Notes: generated from the letters alone by a model not told the origin. Shown: positions 45,307-56,600, counted from the stretch's first letter. The stretch is 61,003 bases of DNA from Bradymonadales bacterium (GCA_016931535.1 JAFGEP010000087.1:1-61003); one strand, 5' to 3'. Translations and numbers: made by a program.

Positions 45307-45954
45307 GTGAATCGAACCTATCGTACCCTCATTGGCTTGCTGGTGATGGCCACCCTCTCCCTGCCGACGCTCGCTTCGGCTCAACACGTTCGCCAAGGGA
45401 TCGAGATCATGGGGGGGGTCGGCCTGAACTTCTGCCTGGATAGCGGCCAGGCGAACTGCGATACCGACACCGTCGATCTCGGCACCTCCTGGGCCGTCTT
45501 GCTCTCCGGCGGTTATCGCTTCCTGCCGATCATCGGCGCCTCGCTCGACCTCTCCTATGGCCGGCTCTCCGTCGACCTGGCAAGCGGTGGCGACGGCTCC
45601 TTCTACTCCTTGACCATCATGCCCACCGTGAGAGGCTACACCACCTTCCGGCAGGGCGAGGTCTTCATCGGCGGCGGCGTCGGCTACTCCCGCTTCGGGA
45701 TCGAGGAGAACAATGTCGACAGCTCCTGGAGCAACTGGCTCAACCTCAAGCTGACCGCCGGCGGGGACTACAACATCAACAACAACCTGGCGATCGGCCT
45801 GAACCTGGAATACATCTTCAACTTCGACGAGTCCGGCCAGTACTGCACCGAGGCCACCGGCACCGAGATCTGCAGCGACAGCCACGACTTCGACATCCTC
45901 GACCTCATCCAGGTCACCATCATGTTCAAGTATGTCATCCCCTATAACCTCTGA
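45307..45954 (+). CDS. Outer-membrane beta-barrel protein
   Basis: 215 residues from GTG 45307 (AAGGAG six bases upstream). Signal peptide (LIGLLVMATLSLPTLASAQ), then alternating amphipathic strands with the typical glycine/aromatic texture (GGVGYSRFGIEENN, LNLKLTAGGDYNINNNLAIGLNLEYIFNF) ending in VTIMFKYVIPYNL, an aromatic-rich final strand but with Leu as last residue. Eight-strand OmpA-like size. No cargo or ligand predicted. Confidence 0.82.
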   Translation: MNRTYRTLIGLLVMATLSLPTLASAQHVRQGIEIMGGVGLNFCLDSGQANCDTDTVDLGTSWAVLLSGGYRFLPIIGASLDLSYGRLSVDLASGGDGSFYSLTIMPTVRGYTTFRQGEVFIGGGVGYSRFGIEENNVDSSWSNWLNLKLTAGGDYNINNNLAIGLNLEYIFNFDESGQYCTEATGTEICSDSHDFDILDLIQVTIMFKYVIPYNL

Positions 45955-46063
45955 CCTCCTCCCCCATCCCGCCCATCGAAACCTCGACACGAGGCGACTC
46001 TCCCTGTAAATCCACCGCCGCGGTCGATCGCCCCGGATGCGGTTCCAGTCAGCACAGGGCGAC

Positions 46064-46092
46064 TGGTCAGCCTCCGGTCCAGCCGATATAAT
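46064..46092 (+). promoter_or_regulatory. Candidate promoter before the 46157 operon
   Basis: TGGTCA (46064-46069), 17-base spacer, TATAAT (46087-46092, perfect). It is about 60 bases before the GTG start at 46157. The rest of 45955-46156 has no gene. Confidence 0.6.
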
Positions 46093-46156
46093 GCAGGATG
46101 GACCATGTACCTGAACGGTCTGGCCGGGATCTTTCGCCCGACCAACGAGGACCATC

Positions 46157-46786
46157 GTGAAGATCCAGATTGGAGACATCCAGATCATCGCCGACCAGGG
46201 CCTCACGAGACCACCGGTCAGACGACCGGCAGACCGGCTGGCCGAGCGCCGTCCGAGATCGCCGCATAAAGCAGAGGAGCGCAATCCGATCGTGGACTTT
46301 TTTGAGGCCCATCGGATCACCCCCCCGCTCTTGGTTGGCGTCGGCTCGCTGGGCGCCTGCTGCCTCCTGGCGGTGCTGGTCCTGGCTGGAGGTGGGATCC
46401 CGTTCTACCTGCTGTTCCTCCTGGTCATTGCCCTCTCCACCAGCCTGGGCCTCATCGGCATTGGACACCTGATGCGCAGGACCACGCGAACCAGGCAGCG
46501 TGACCAGACGGTGCGACGGGAGGGGCTGCTCTTGGCCCGCATGGAGAGGCTCCGGCCCTACCTGGCCAACCGGGATGACACCCACACCGTCGAGTGGTTC
46601 GTCCATCAGACCGGAATGACGGAGGAGGCGGTGGTGTTGGCGCTCAAGGAGATGGTGGAGCGGGGCGAAGTGGAGGAGGACCTGGACCTGGATAGCGGAG
46701 AGTGGTTCTACTATTCGGCGGATCAGGAAATCGAGAAGGCCACCCTGCCGTTGAGCGAGCGGGTCAAGGCGATCAAGGGGGCGTGA
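46157..46786 (+). CDS. Two-helix membrane protein with winged-helix-like tail
   Basis: 209 residues from GTG 46157 (GAGG upstream). Two membrane helices (about 57-78 and 82-103) and then a soluble part whose helix pattern (HTVEWFVHQTGMTEEAVVLALKEMVERGEVEEDL) resembles a winged-helix unit, found in many small membrane proteins of unknown role. It is followed one base later by the TM2 gene, so the two are probably translated together. Confidence 0.75.
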   Translation: MKIQIGDIQIIADQGLTRPPVRRPADRLAERRPRSPHKAEERNPIVDFFEAHRITPPLLVGVGSLGACCLLAVLVLAGGGIPFYLLFLLVIALSTSLGLIGIGHLMRRTTRTRQRDQTVRREGLLLARMERLRPYLANRDDTHTVEWFVHQTGMTEEAVVLALKEMVERGEVEEDLDLDSGEWFYYSADQEIEKATLPLSERVKAIKGA

Positions 46787-46787
46787 C

Positions 46788-47438
46788 ATGAAGGACAAGT
46801 CGGTGGCTGCCATTCTGGCCCTCTTCTTGGGAGGGGTGGGCGGACACAAGTTCTACCTGGGCCAGACCGGCGCCGGCATTGTCTATGTCCTGTTCTGCTG
46901 GACCTTCATCCCGGCCTTCATCGGCTTCATCGAGTTCATCATCCTGCTCTCCATGAGCAAGGAGGAGTTCGACGCCCGCTACAACCGCGCACTCTATGCC
47001 GGCACACCCCTGATGTTGGGAACCGATCCCATGCACGCTCAACCGCCTGCCGCCCCGGTCCAGAACATCACCATCCACGTGCCAGCCGGTCACTCGAGGG
47101 GGGCCGGGCGAAGCTCCCCCGGCGAGCGCGATCCCGAGGAGGCCGATGCCGAGAGCATCGCCCACAAGATCAGCGAGCTGAACGCCCTGCGCATCTCTGG
47201 TGCCATCACCGACCAGGAGTTCCAGGTCATCAAGAGCCGGCTGTTGCAGCAGCTCGAGGAGTCGGATCAACCCTTTGGCTACCCCCTGGAGGAGGAGGAA
47301 GATCAGCCACTCCGCCAGCCAGCTGGACCGGCGCGGGACCGGGCCCAACAGCTCAAGGATCTCAACGAGCTCAGAATCGCCGGCGCCATCACCGACACCG
47401 AGTACCAGCTGGAAAAGAAGCGGATCCTCGGATACTAG
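46788..47438 (+). CDS. TM2-domain protein with two SHOCT-like motifs
   Basis: 216 residues. Residues 1-65 are a TM2 domain: KSVAAILALFLGGVGGHKFYLGQ and FIEFIILLSMSKEEFDARYN, two helices joined by a tight turn. Two short C-terminal helical units follow (ISELNALRISGAITDQEFQVIKSRLL and LKDLNELRIAGAITDTEYQLEKKRIL), near-identical SHOCT-type motifs. TM2-SHOCT proteins are common small membrane proteins; function not established. Confidence 0.88.
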   Translation: MKDKSVAAILALFLGGVGGHKFYLGQTGAGIVYVLFCWTFIPAFIGFIEFIILLSMSKEEFDARYNRALYAGTPLMLGTDPMHAQPPAAPVQNITIHVPAGHSRGAGRSSPGERDPEEADAESIAHKISELNALRISGAITDQEFQVIKSRLLQQLEESDQPFGYPLEEEEDQPLRQPAGPARDRAQQLKDLNELRIAGAITDTEYQLEKKRILGY

Positions 47439-47538
47439 CCTACACAACCGGCGCCACCCCTAGTAAGCTGGCCACAGGTTCGACCGGGAACCCGCATCAT
47501 CGGTAGCCTTCATAGCCGCCCAAGGCAAGGAGGAACGG

Positions 47539-48612
47539 GTGATCGACAGCCACTGGACGGGGTGGATCAAGCAGCGTTTCGATGCCCGAGAGCTGATATT
47601 CGATGCCGTGATCCTCTTGTTCGCCACTCCGCTGGCGGGCTGGATCCCATCCGGCTCGCTCGACGGGTACCTCCCCTCCTGGCTGGCTGTCCAGGCTCAG
47701 CTCAACGTGCAGCTCATGATGGCCATCCTGGTCGCATGGACCGCGGGCGGTTATCTCCTGGAGCTAGAAAGGCTCGGCGAGCGCAATCTCAAGCTGCGGT
47801 TGGCCTGGATCCTGACCGGAGTGGGGTTGGCCTTCTACTCCTTGTTCGCCATCTTCTTTTTCTTCCTGGCGGTGAGCCTGGACAAGGTAGGCCCCTTCTC
47901 GGTGATCGCCGGTATCTTCGTCGTGGTGCTGGGCGCCATCTTCGGCGGCGGGATGGGGTTGGAGGCGGTGGGCGTTCCCAAATCCTCGCGCCCTCGAGCT
48001 TCCGGGAAGCCCATCGGGCCAAACCCCGCCAGTCCAGAGCCTCTGGACCAACCCGACGGCCAGAACGGCGAAATAGCCCGCTTGGACGATGGGGAGAAGC
48101 CGGTCGAATCCTCGACCGATCGACAGGCGCAACAGCGGGACGAGACCGCCGTGATCATCTTGAGCTCGATCGTGGGCTTGAACCTGCTGCTGCTCGCCCT
48201 GCAGCTGGGGGTGGTCCTCTTCGTACACCTGGGGACCGTGGTGGTGATCCTCTACGTGATCGCGCTGCTGGCCGCTTTCACAGGGCTGGGAGTGCTCTAC
48301 GAGCGCACGCTCGGCCCGAAGGTGCGCTCCTTCAGGGAGGGCGCCCCCGGCCGTCTCGGCTCGATCGTCGAGCTGGTGTTCCTGGTCTTGTGCGCTCTGG
48401 CCTTCATGCTGTTCGAGCACATCTACCTGACCGGCAAGCTCTTGTCTGGTGTGCAAGGCCAGACCGGCACCGCCATCGGTTTACTGGTGCTTGGCGGACT
48501 GATCCCGGTCCGGCTTCTTCTGGGCTTGGCCCCTCCCATCCGGCCTGCCAACCTGCCGATCGCGTTGGTGGCGCTGGTCGTCTACCTTTGCTCCCTTCCG
48601 GGGTTGCGCTAG
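47539..48612 (+). CDS. Multi-helix membrane protein of unknown function
   Basis: 357 residues from GTG 47539 with a strong AAGGAGG site. Hydrophobic segments recur along the chain (about 8-30, 50-70, 85-115, 120-145, 210-235, 240-265, 285-305, 315-335 and the end), separated in the middle by a charged loop (about 150-200). No domain recognised. Converges with the following minus-strand gene, their stops overlapping by four bases. Confidence 0.7.
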   Translation: MIDSHWTGWIKQRFDARELIFDAVILLFATPLAGWIPSGSLDGYLPSWLAVQAQLNVQLMMAILVAWTAGGYLLELERLGERNLKLRLAWILTGVGLAFYSLFAIFFFFLAVSLDKVGPFSVIAGIFVVVLGAIFGGGMGLEAVGVPKSSRPRASGKPIGPNPASPEPLDQPDGQNGEIARLDDGEKPVESSTDRQAQQRDETAVIILSSIVGLNLLLLALQLGVVLFVHLGTVVVILYVIALLAAFTGLGVLYERTLGPKVRSFREGAPGRLGSIVELVFLVLCALAFMLFEHIYLTGKLLSGVQGQTGTAIGLLVLGGLIPVRLLLGLAPPIRPANLPIALVALVVYLCSLPGLR

Positions 48613-49049
48613 CGGCCGTCTGGAACCCGCCGAGGGGGCACCACCTCGCCGATCACGACGTCAACGACTTCTCCCGTAGCCGCAATGATGGTCAAGCTGA
48701 AGTCGTGGCCGGCACCGGAAATCGGCCCTAGCGAAAGGTGCCAGGCATTGGCGGACTGGTGGATGGTCACCTGGAACTCCTTTTCGAGCTCCGCCAGACC
48801 ACGACTGAGATCCCCGTAGACACCGAGATCTCCACTTTCTCGCAGGGCCTGGTCGATGGCGTTGCGGACATCGGCCGGGGCCGATCGGGAGTCGAAGGTA
48901 TCTTCTTTCAGGTCTCGCGTTGCTTGCACCGAACCCTCGCCCACTTCGCCACCTTCGGACTGAGCGACCGATTGGCTGGCGGAGATGTAGGTGAAAAACG
49001 CCAAAACGAGTGAAATGCCGAAACGGCGTGTGATGGTCGATGGAGTCAT
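48609..49049 (-). CDS. Small secreted protein of unknown function
   Basis: 146 residues with a signal peptide (ITRRFGISLVLAFFTYISASQSVAQ). The rest is an acidic, Gly/Ser-rich start and a beta-rich end (WHLSLGPISGAGHDFSLTIIAATGEVVDVVIGE) that could form one small sheet domain. No family recognised. ATG at 49049 has no clear ribosome site but gives a good signal peptide. Confidence 0.65.
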   Translation of the reverse strand: MTPSTITRRFGISLVLAFFTYISASQSVAQSEGGEVGEGSVQATRDLKEDTFDSRSAPADVRNAIDQALRESGDLGVYGDLSRGLAELEKEFQVTIHQSANAWHLSLGPISGAGHDFSLTIIAATGEVVDVVIGEVVPPRRVPDGR

Positions 49050-49228
49050 GGTGTGATGATATATCTTATTGGATCAGCGAGGAAAAGGGGGGGCAATTCT
49101 GGGATGTGATCATCGACCGAACAGGGGCACACGCCGACTCTTTTTTGTGGTTACGCAGAGCGCGGTGCTCGAAGACGAGATCGATCGAGCCTTGGCTGAC
49201 TTCGTCGGCTCTATGGAGACCGGGACGG

Positions 49229-49912
49229 TTATTTCTGGGTGAAACGCATCGTCCACTTGCGCAACTTGACTAATGGAATCGCCGCCTGTGGTGCGACATA
49301 CTCGGTCGGTCTGTGACGGATGCACCGCTCGATGTGATTGACGGCTCGGTCCACCGTCATCATCAGGGGCTTCCGGTCGCCCTTGGCCATCTTGGTGTCG
49401 ACGAAACCGAATCGGACGTTCGTCACGCTCACCCCGGTTGACTTCAGTGTCAGGGCCAAGCTGCGGAGGTAGCTGGAGAATCCGGCTTTGGAGGCGTGGT
49501 AGGAGGGGGCCTCGGCAGAAAGCAGCTCGTCGGCCAGGCTCGAGATACCGATGAAATGTCCTCGAGATCGCTTGACCATGCCGGGGATGACCCCGGCACA
49601 GGTGCGGACCAGCCCCAACAGGTTGACCTCGATCACTCGTACCTCGGCAGACATGTCCGCCAGATCGATCGGTTCGCCGATTCCAGCGAAATAGATGCAC
49701 AGGTCGATGAGTTGGTCCCCTGCCAGACGATCGAGCAGTCGAACGTACTGTAGGGAGGTGACATCCGAGACATGGTGCGTGTAGGAGGCACTCTCGACGG
49801 GAGAATCGCTCCGCGAAACGCCGATTGCGCTCCACCCCTCAGACAGCAGCCGGCGTGTAGTCGCCAGGCCGATCCCGTCGGAGTTGCCGATCAGTAGTGC
49901 CGTGGTATGCAA
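49229..49912 (-). CDS. Short-chain dehydrogenase/reductase
   Basis: 227 residues. Rossmann start LLIGNSDGIG (glycine motif G-N-S-D-G-I-G), NxxG-like YFAGIG, catalytic YHASK and FGFVDTKM give a complete SDR pattern; the Ser of the catalytic triad is in GHFIGISSLADE. Start is TTG 49912 with AGGGAG upstream. Substrate cannot be inferred; it does not sit in a recognisable pathway here. Confidence 0.92.
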   Translation of the reverse strand: MHTTALLIGNSDGIGLATTRRLLSEGWSAIGVSRSDSPVESASYTHHVSDVTSLQYVRLLDRLAGDQLIDLCIYFAGIGEPIDLADMSAEVRVIEVNLLGLVRTCAGVIPGMVKRSRGHFIGISSLADELLSAEAPSYHASKAGFSSYLRSLALTLKSTGVSVTNVRFGFVDTKMAKGDRKPLMMTVDRAVNHIERCIRHRPTEYVAPQAAIPLVKLRKWTMRFTQK

Positions 49913-50109
49913 AGCTCTTTCTCCCTCGTTGATGGCTGTCCAGGGCCGCTGGGCTTGCTATCGACTCCTGGCCAGGCAGTGAGTCGCTCTGGCGGGCCAT
50001 CCTTCATGGCCGTGTGCCTGTTTGTTCCCATTGTCTACGGCATCTTGTCGGCTTGCGAGGTGTCGATGACTTCGGGGTCGACCGAGGAAGTGGGGCAAGA
50101 GTCAAGAAC

Positions 50110-53100
50110 TCAATCCCACTCGCCCGAGCGGACGCACCGAACGCAGTTCATCGCATCTTTGTCTCCTCGTAGGACGTCGCTGCGCAATCTGAGCGCCTGG
50201 GTCGGATTCTGGGGCATTGTGGTAGAAGTCCAACAATAATCCCCATTCCATGTACCCGAAAATGCTTCGGCATCGAGATTGGGCTCCGGGTAGATGAAGT
50301 TCGCGATGCTCTGGAGTTCGATGGCGTTCGGCAGGCGCCAGTCCGAATAGCCGCCCCAGGTGGTGTCATCGCAATAGGACAGGGCATCCTGCCAGTTGCT
50401 GGCGGTCACACTCCCACTGCATGCATCACCCGTCTGCCCAAGGGGACAGCCCTGCCACATCAAGCTGGTCCAGGTGTCGACCACGACCGGATACTCAGCG
50501 CTGGACGTATCCCGCGTGAAGCGCGCAGGTTGTGGGACTGGCGTGCCCCGCACGCAGCGGGCGAAGTAGTCGACCATGTTCCCACCGTTCTTCAACTCCC
50601 CCGAGGTGAAGCTCACAATCTTCTTGGCAGACGAGCTTTCAACGATCGAGGTGGAAGAAGAATACCAGGCGGTGGGGCTGATGGGCGTGGAGGGAAAGGC
50701 CGCCGTGTCGATCAGGATCGACGAGGTCTGGCCATAGTCCACCAGAGTTACCAGCTCATGAGCGTCCGGCAATCGCCAGTCCCTGTGACCGCCCCAGTCC
50801 AGGTTGTCGCAGTGGGCCAGTTGGGTGTACCAATCGGCCTGGATTGCGGCTCCTCGTGTGCAGTCCGCTCCAGAGAGGCCATAGGCGCAGCCCTGCCACA
50901 CCAGCCCCGTGACGTGGTCCGTGACTACCGGATTTTCGTTCACAGACAGGTTACGCGAGAAACGTTCGCCCGATTCGTAGGTCAGGTCCCAGCCATGCTG
51001 GGCGTCCTGTCCACAGAAATCTTGACCCGGATCGGGGCAAGGGGTCAAAGCGTCATCGTCGTAACACTGGCGCTGGTTGGTGTCAGGGATCGGAAAGTGA
51101 GGGCCCGGCGTGTTGCAAGCCGCCGTCTCGCAGCCAGGGGAACGGCAGACCTCGTTCACGCAGATGTCGTACGATCGATCTCTCGTCGTGATCACCTCGC
51201 AAGGGGTAAAGTCGTCCTGGTCGGTGCAATCCGACACCACGCAGATTCCCCAAGAATCGCTGCACCGTCCCGAGAAACAATCATGGTCCCGGGTACAGCG
51301 ATCGCCCACTCGACCGCCCCGAACACAGCGAATATGCGCTTCTGTCGTCTTCGCCGTGTCAGTGATGAGGGCCCCCGCTTGGAAGTCCACGCACCAGGCG
51401 TGGTCCGGCAAAGCGGCACGCGATGACGAGGACCAGAAATGACTTGCGGGGGTGTTTTGGAACACGGTGGCGTCGATGGCCGGTTCACTCTGGTGGTTGT
51501 CCACGATGCTGCGCAGCTCCGCCAAGTTGGGCAGACGCCAATCGTCACCGCCGGCCCACTCCAGGTTCTCGCAGTAGGCGAGCGCCTCGGACCAGCTACT
51601 GATGGTGGCGCTGCCCGTACAGGCCTCTCCCGTCAGCCCTGCAGCGCAGCCCTGCCACATCAGACCGGTGATGTCGTCGGAAACCGTGGGTTCATCCTCG
51701 ATCGAGGTGTCTCGGTCGAAGCGCGCCGGCCGATTGGTGGTGCGCCCTCGGACACAGCGCACATGGGCGTCTGAAGTCTTGGGTACATCGGCGTCCAAAG
51801 CACCGGTATCGAAGTGAAGGCCCCAAGCCTGGCCGGTGTCGGCAGCGCGAAAAGACGAAGACCAGAAGAGATCGCTGGGCGTCGCAGGAAACGAGGTCCC
51901 CACGAAGGGCGCCGTCTGACGGCCATAGTCCACGAGGCTCTGCAGCTCGTATTCATCGGGAAGACGCCAGTCCTCCTGTTCACCCCACGAAAGGCCGTCG
52001 CAGTACGAAAGTGCATCCTCCCAGTTGCCGGCGGTAGCGCTCCCGCTGCACGAATCGCCGGTCTGGCCCCGGGCGCAACCCTGCCACATCAGGCCGGTGA
52101 TGTCGTCGACCACGACCGGCTGCTCGGCGATGGAGAGATCGCGCGAAAAACGCTGGTTCGCGTCGTTCTCTGTGTCCCATCCATAATGAGCGTCCTGGCC
52201 GGAGAACGGTTCGCCCGCCTGGGGACAAGTCGTCAGCTCACTGTCATCGTCGTAGCACTGGCGCTGGTTCGTGTCCGGCGTCGAGAAGTGCGGTCCCGGG
52301 GCATTACAGCTGGCGTCGCCGCAGCCCGGAGAGACGCAGACCTGGTTCAGGCAGATGTCGTATGATCGGTCCGGTGTCGTGACCAGCTCGCAGGGTGTGA
52401 AATCATCTTCGCCGACACAGCTCGGTACCGCGCAAATACCCCAGGTGTCGTGGCAGACTTCTGATCGGCAATCGCCATCTTGAGAGCACAAGCCACCGAC
52501 GGACAGGCCTCCCCGAACACAGCGCACATGGTTTGCGGTCGCCTTGGCTTGATATTCCAGCGAACCATCGACGAAGGACACGCGACGAGCATAGATGTAC
52601 TGGTCGATGGTAGTGCGCGAGGTGGTGGAAGACCAGAACCGACCGCTCGGCGTGGCCGGAAAGGCGTCCGTACCGATCGAAGGGTTGGTGTAGCGATAAT
52701 CGACGATGCCGTGGAGCTCCTGGGCGTCGGGCAACCGCCAGTCGTCTCGTCCACCCCAGATCAATTCTTCGCAGGACAAGAGCGCCGTCTGCCAGTCACT
52801 GGTAGTCGCGCTCCCGCTACCGCAATCTTCACCCGTCAGTCCAGCGGCGCAACCCTGCCAGGTCAGGCCGGTGAGCGTGTCCTGGACGACCCGTTCCCCC
52901 TCGATGATGGAGGGCTCGAACCGCCTGGGTTGGAGCGGGCCCGAACGAACGCATCGAGCGCTCAGGGACAACGCCTTACCGTAGGGTGTCACGCCGCCGA
53001 TGTTGAAGTTCGCGAACCAGGCATGGTCCGTGTCGCCGGCGACAGACGACGACGACCAGAAAAACCGGCTCGTTATGCCCGGGAAGACACTCGTGTCGAG

Positions 53101-53650
53101 AAACGGCGAGGCGGCTTTCCCCTGGTCAAGCAGCGTCATCAGCTCGTATGGGTCGGGCAGTCGCCAGTCGGTGTAGCCCCCCCAATCCAACTCGTCGCAG
53201 TTGGCCAGCTGGTCCGACCAGTTGGCGTTGAGGAGGTGCCCGCCGGTACAGTCGGCGCCTGTCAACCCAAAGGGGCAGCCCTGCCAGGTCAACCCGGTGA
53301 GGTTATCGATCACGACCGACTGGTCGGTCACAAGTCGCTCACGAATGAAGCGCTCGTCGGACTGGTGGACCGTGTCCCAGCCGTACTGGGCATCCTGACC
53401 GTAGAAGTCCTGACCGGGCGCGGGGCAGGTGATCTCCCACTGCTCGTCGTAGCAGTGGCGCTGGTTGGTGTCGGGGTTCACGAAGTGCGGTCCGGGCACA
53501 TTGCAGCTTTCGTCACCGCAGCCGGGGGAGGTACAGACCTCGTTGAGGCAGATATCGTAGGATCGATCCGGAGAGGTGATCACCTCGCAGGGGGTGAAGT
53601 CGTCCTGGCCCATACAGCTGTCGGCCACGCAGACCCCCCACAAATCGTTG
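50110..53650 (-). repeat. Three tandem 1.2-kb modules (Cys header plus two DUF1566 domains)
   Basis: Headers start near 53605, 52410 and 51220, i.e. about 1190-1195 bp apart. Each begins with a Q/E-D-D-F-T-P-C-E segment and a fixed GPHF...DTNQR...CYD stretch, and each has two DUF1566 units of about 140 residues. The six DUF1566 motifs lie near 53300, 52870, 52100, 51670, 50910 and 50470. Confidence 0.85.
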
Positions 53651-56600
53651 CAGAGCTGCCCCAGATCGGCGCAATCGACGCAGTCGGCACCACAGTACTG
53701 GTCGCTGACGCAGTCCACGCAGTCCCCGGCCACGCAGGTCATCCAATCCCCGCAGTCCAGTTGACTACCCTGGCATAGGCCATCCGAGCAGAACTCGTTC
53801 TCGCTGCACGCATCCCCGTCGTCGCAGTCGGTCGAGGTGCGCCACTCCCATACATCGCCGACGTTGGTGCAGGTATAGGTGGTATCGTTGCAGGAATGGC
53901 TCTCACAGAGATGGTCCGCATTGCAGGGATAGCTGTCCCCGCCCAGACAGGTGCTGTCCGCCAGGTTTTCACCGCAACCGGAGCAACTCCGGCCGATGGT
54001 CAGGCTGGTCGTGTCGCACAGGTCTTCGCAGCTTCCGGCCTCGGTGGCACAACCGCCATCGGCATCACAGGTAGCCAGGCAGCACTGGTTACTCTCCCCC
54101 ACCGCGCAGATCGTCGGCAAGGCGGTGCACGAGCAGGTGTCGCAAGTCCCGGCACCGTCGCAGTTGCGCGTACAGCTCTCGGGGTAGTCGTGAAACACGT
54201 TATCGTCGCAGTAGTCATCCTCGCAGCTCGTGCTGCCGCAGGCTGCCGAGCTCTGCCACTCCCAGCTACCACCGAAGTCGGTGCAGTAGTAGGTCGTGCC
54301 GCCGCACGGGTGGGACTCACAGGAATGAGACACGTCGCAGGGATAGGTGTCACCGCCCCCGCAGGTGCCGTCCGCCAGGTTGTCACCGCAACCGGTACAG
54401 CTCCGGCCGATGGTCAGGCTGGTCGTGCCGCACAGGTCCTCACAGCTCCCTGCCTCCTCGGTGGCGCAGCCATCGAGGGAGTCGCAGGTGGCGATACAGC
54501 ACTGGTTACTCCCGCCCACTGCACAGGTCGTCGCCAACGCCGTGCAAGAGCAGGTTTCGCAGCTCCCTGCTCCGTCGCAATACCTCGCACAGCTCGGCGG
54601 GTAGTCGTAGTGGGTGCCAGCGGCACAGGTGTCCCGCGGGCAAGAGGTGCTGCCGCAGGTCGCCTCGTCCGGGAGCAGCCTCTCGCTGCACAGCTCAGTC
54701 CCGTTACAGGTGCGCAGTATACAGTCCGTCGACATGCAGGTGATGGGAACACCTTCACAGGCCCCCTCGATACACGAGTCGTCGAATGTGCAGGGGTCAC
54801 CGTCGTCGCAGTCCATAGGGACGCGCCATTCCCAGCTGTCTTCGATATTGGTGCAGTGGTAGGTCGTCTCGCCGCAAACCGCCTCCTGGCACCAAGTGGA
54901 CTCGTCGCAGACTTCAGCCGGGCAGGGCTCGATCTCGTCCTCCGCGTCCGTGCCGATGTCGGCATCGGAACCACCATCCGCGTCCACATCGGCTGAGTCC
55001 ACATCGGGTGAGTCCACATCGGCTGAGGGACCTGCGTCGGCGTCGAGGACGATCTCGTCATCGCCACATCCCCAGGCGAGGGCTGACAGCAGGAGCAGGA
55101 GTGCTATCGTCGAATAGAGGTTGTTTCTTCGGGCCGAAGAAAGGTTCCGGGGAGCCCCCCGCCGAGTGCGACGACGCCACAGGGCCGTAACAGCGAGCAG
55201 GCCGAACAGAATCGAGATGGCGCGCGGTTGAGTTGGAGCAGAGGTTCGGCACCCGCAGCCCGTGGATTCATCGTCGGTATCCGCCCCACTGTCGGAGCCG
55301 TCGCAATCGGAATCGTCACCGTCGGTGTCCCCGTCGCAGTCGTTGTCTTTGCCGTCGTCACAAACCTCCTCGGCTTCGGGGTGAACCTGGCCATCACCGT
55401 CGTTGCAGTCCCCCTCGCAGATCATCCAGCCGTCATCGTCCTCGTCCGCCTCGTCGGCCGCGATCACCCCGTCGCAGTCGTTGTCCTCGCCATCGCAGAT
55501 CTCCGGAGATCCGACGTAGCTATCGGAGTTGGTGTCGTCGCAGTCGTCCACACAGTCGTGGTAGCCGTCTCCATCCAGGTCATCGCCCGCACCATCATCG
55601 ATCTCCCCGTTGCAGTCGTTGTCCAGCCCGTCGCACAGCTCCGGTGCGCCGAGGAAGACCGTGGCGTCGAAGGGGTCACAGTCGCCCTGGCACTCGAGCT
55701 GCCCGTCCTCATCATGGTCGATCTCGAATATGGGCACCGAGCCGCTGCAGTTGTTGTCCAGCCCGTCGCACAGCTCGGGCGCGCCGGGGTAGACCTCGGC
55801 ATTGCCGTCGTCGCAGTCCCCCTCGCAGAGGCTCCAGCCGTCCTCGTCATGGTCGGTCTCGAATGCGGGCACCGAGCCGCTGCAGTTGTTGTCCAGTCCG
55901 TCGCACAGCTCGGGCGCGCCGGGGTAGACCTCGGCGTTGTCGTCGTCGCAGTCCCCCTCGCATAGGCTCCAGCCATCCTCGTCTTTGTCTGTGTTCTCGT
56001 CGGTGGCAGGGTTGCAGTCGTTGTCTTTGCCGTCGCACAGCTCCGGCGCGCCGGGGTAGACCTCGTCTCCGCCGTCGTCGCAGTCTCCCTCGCAGAGGGT
56101 CCAGCCGTCCCCATCGCCATCCACGTTCTCATCGGTGGCGGGGTCACAGTCGTTGTCTTTGCCGTCGCACACCTCGGCGGCGCCGGGGTAGACCTCGTCG
56201 TCGCCATCATCACAGTCCCCGTCGCAGGTGGACAAACCGTCCCCGTCGCCGTCTATGTTCTCGTCGGTGGTGGGGTCGCAGTCGTTGTCTTTGCCGTCGC
56301 ACACCTCGGCGGCATCGGGGTAGACCTCGTCATCGCCGTCATCACAGTCCCCATCGCAGATGCTCGAACCGTCTGTGTCGCCGTCCGTGTTCTCATCGGT
56401 GGCGGGGTCGCAGTCGTTGTCTTCGCCGTCGCACACCTCGACGGCGCCAGGATAGACCTCGTCGTTGCCGTCGTCGCAGTCGTTGTCATTGGTTACCGTA
56501 CCCGCCGGCTGGATGCACGCCGACACCGGGGCGTCCGCATCACCGTAGCCGTCTTCGTCATCATCGGCGTACCAGGTGAACTTCGTCGCCGGATCTACGC

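Noticed and set aside
55320..56460. CRISPR-like periodicity in the giant gene
   Set aside because: The period is 135 bp and in frame, coding a known type of acidic Cys repeat.
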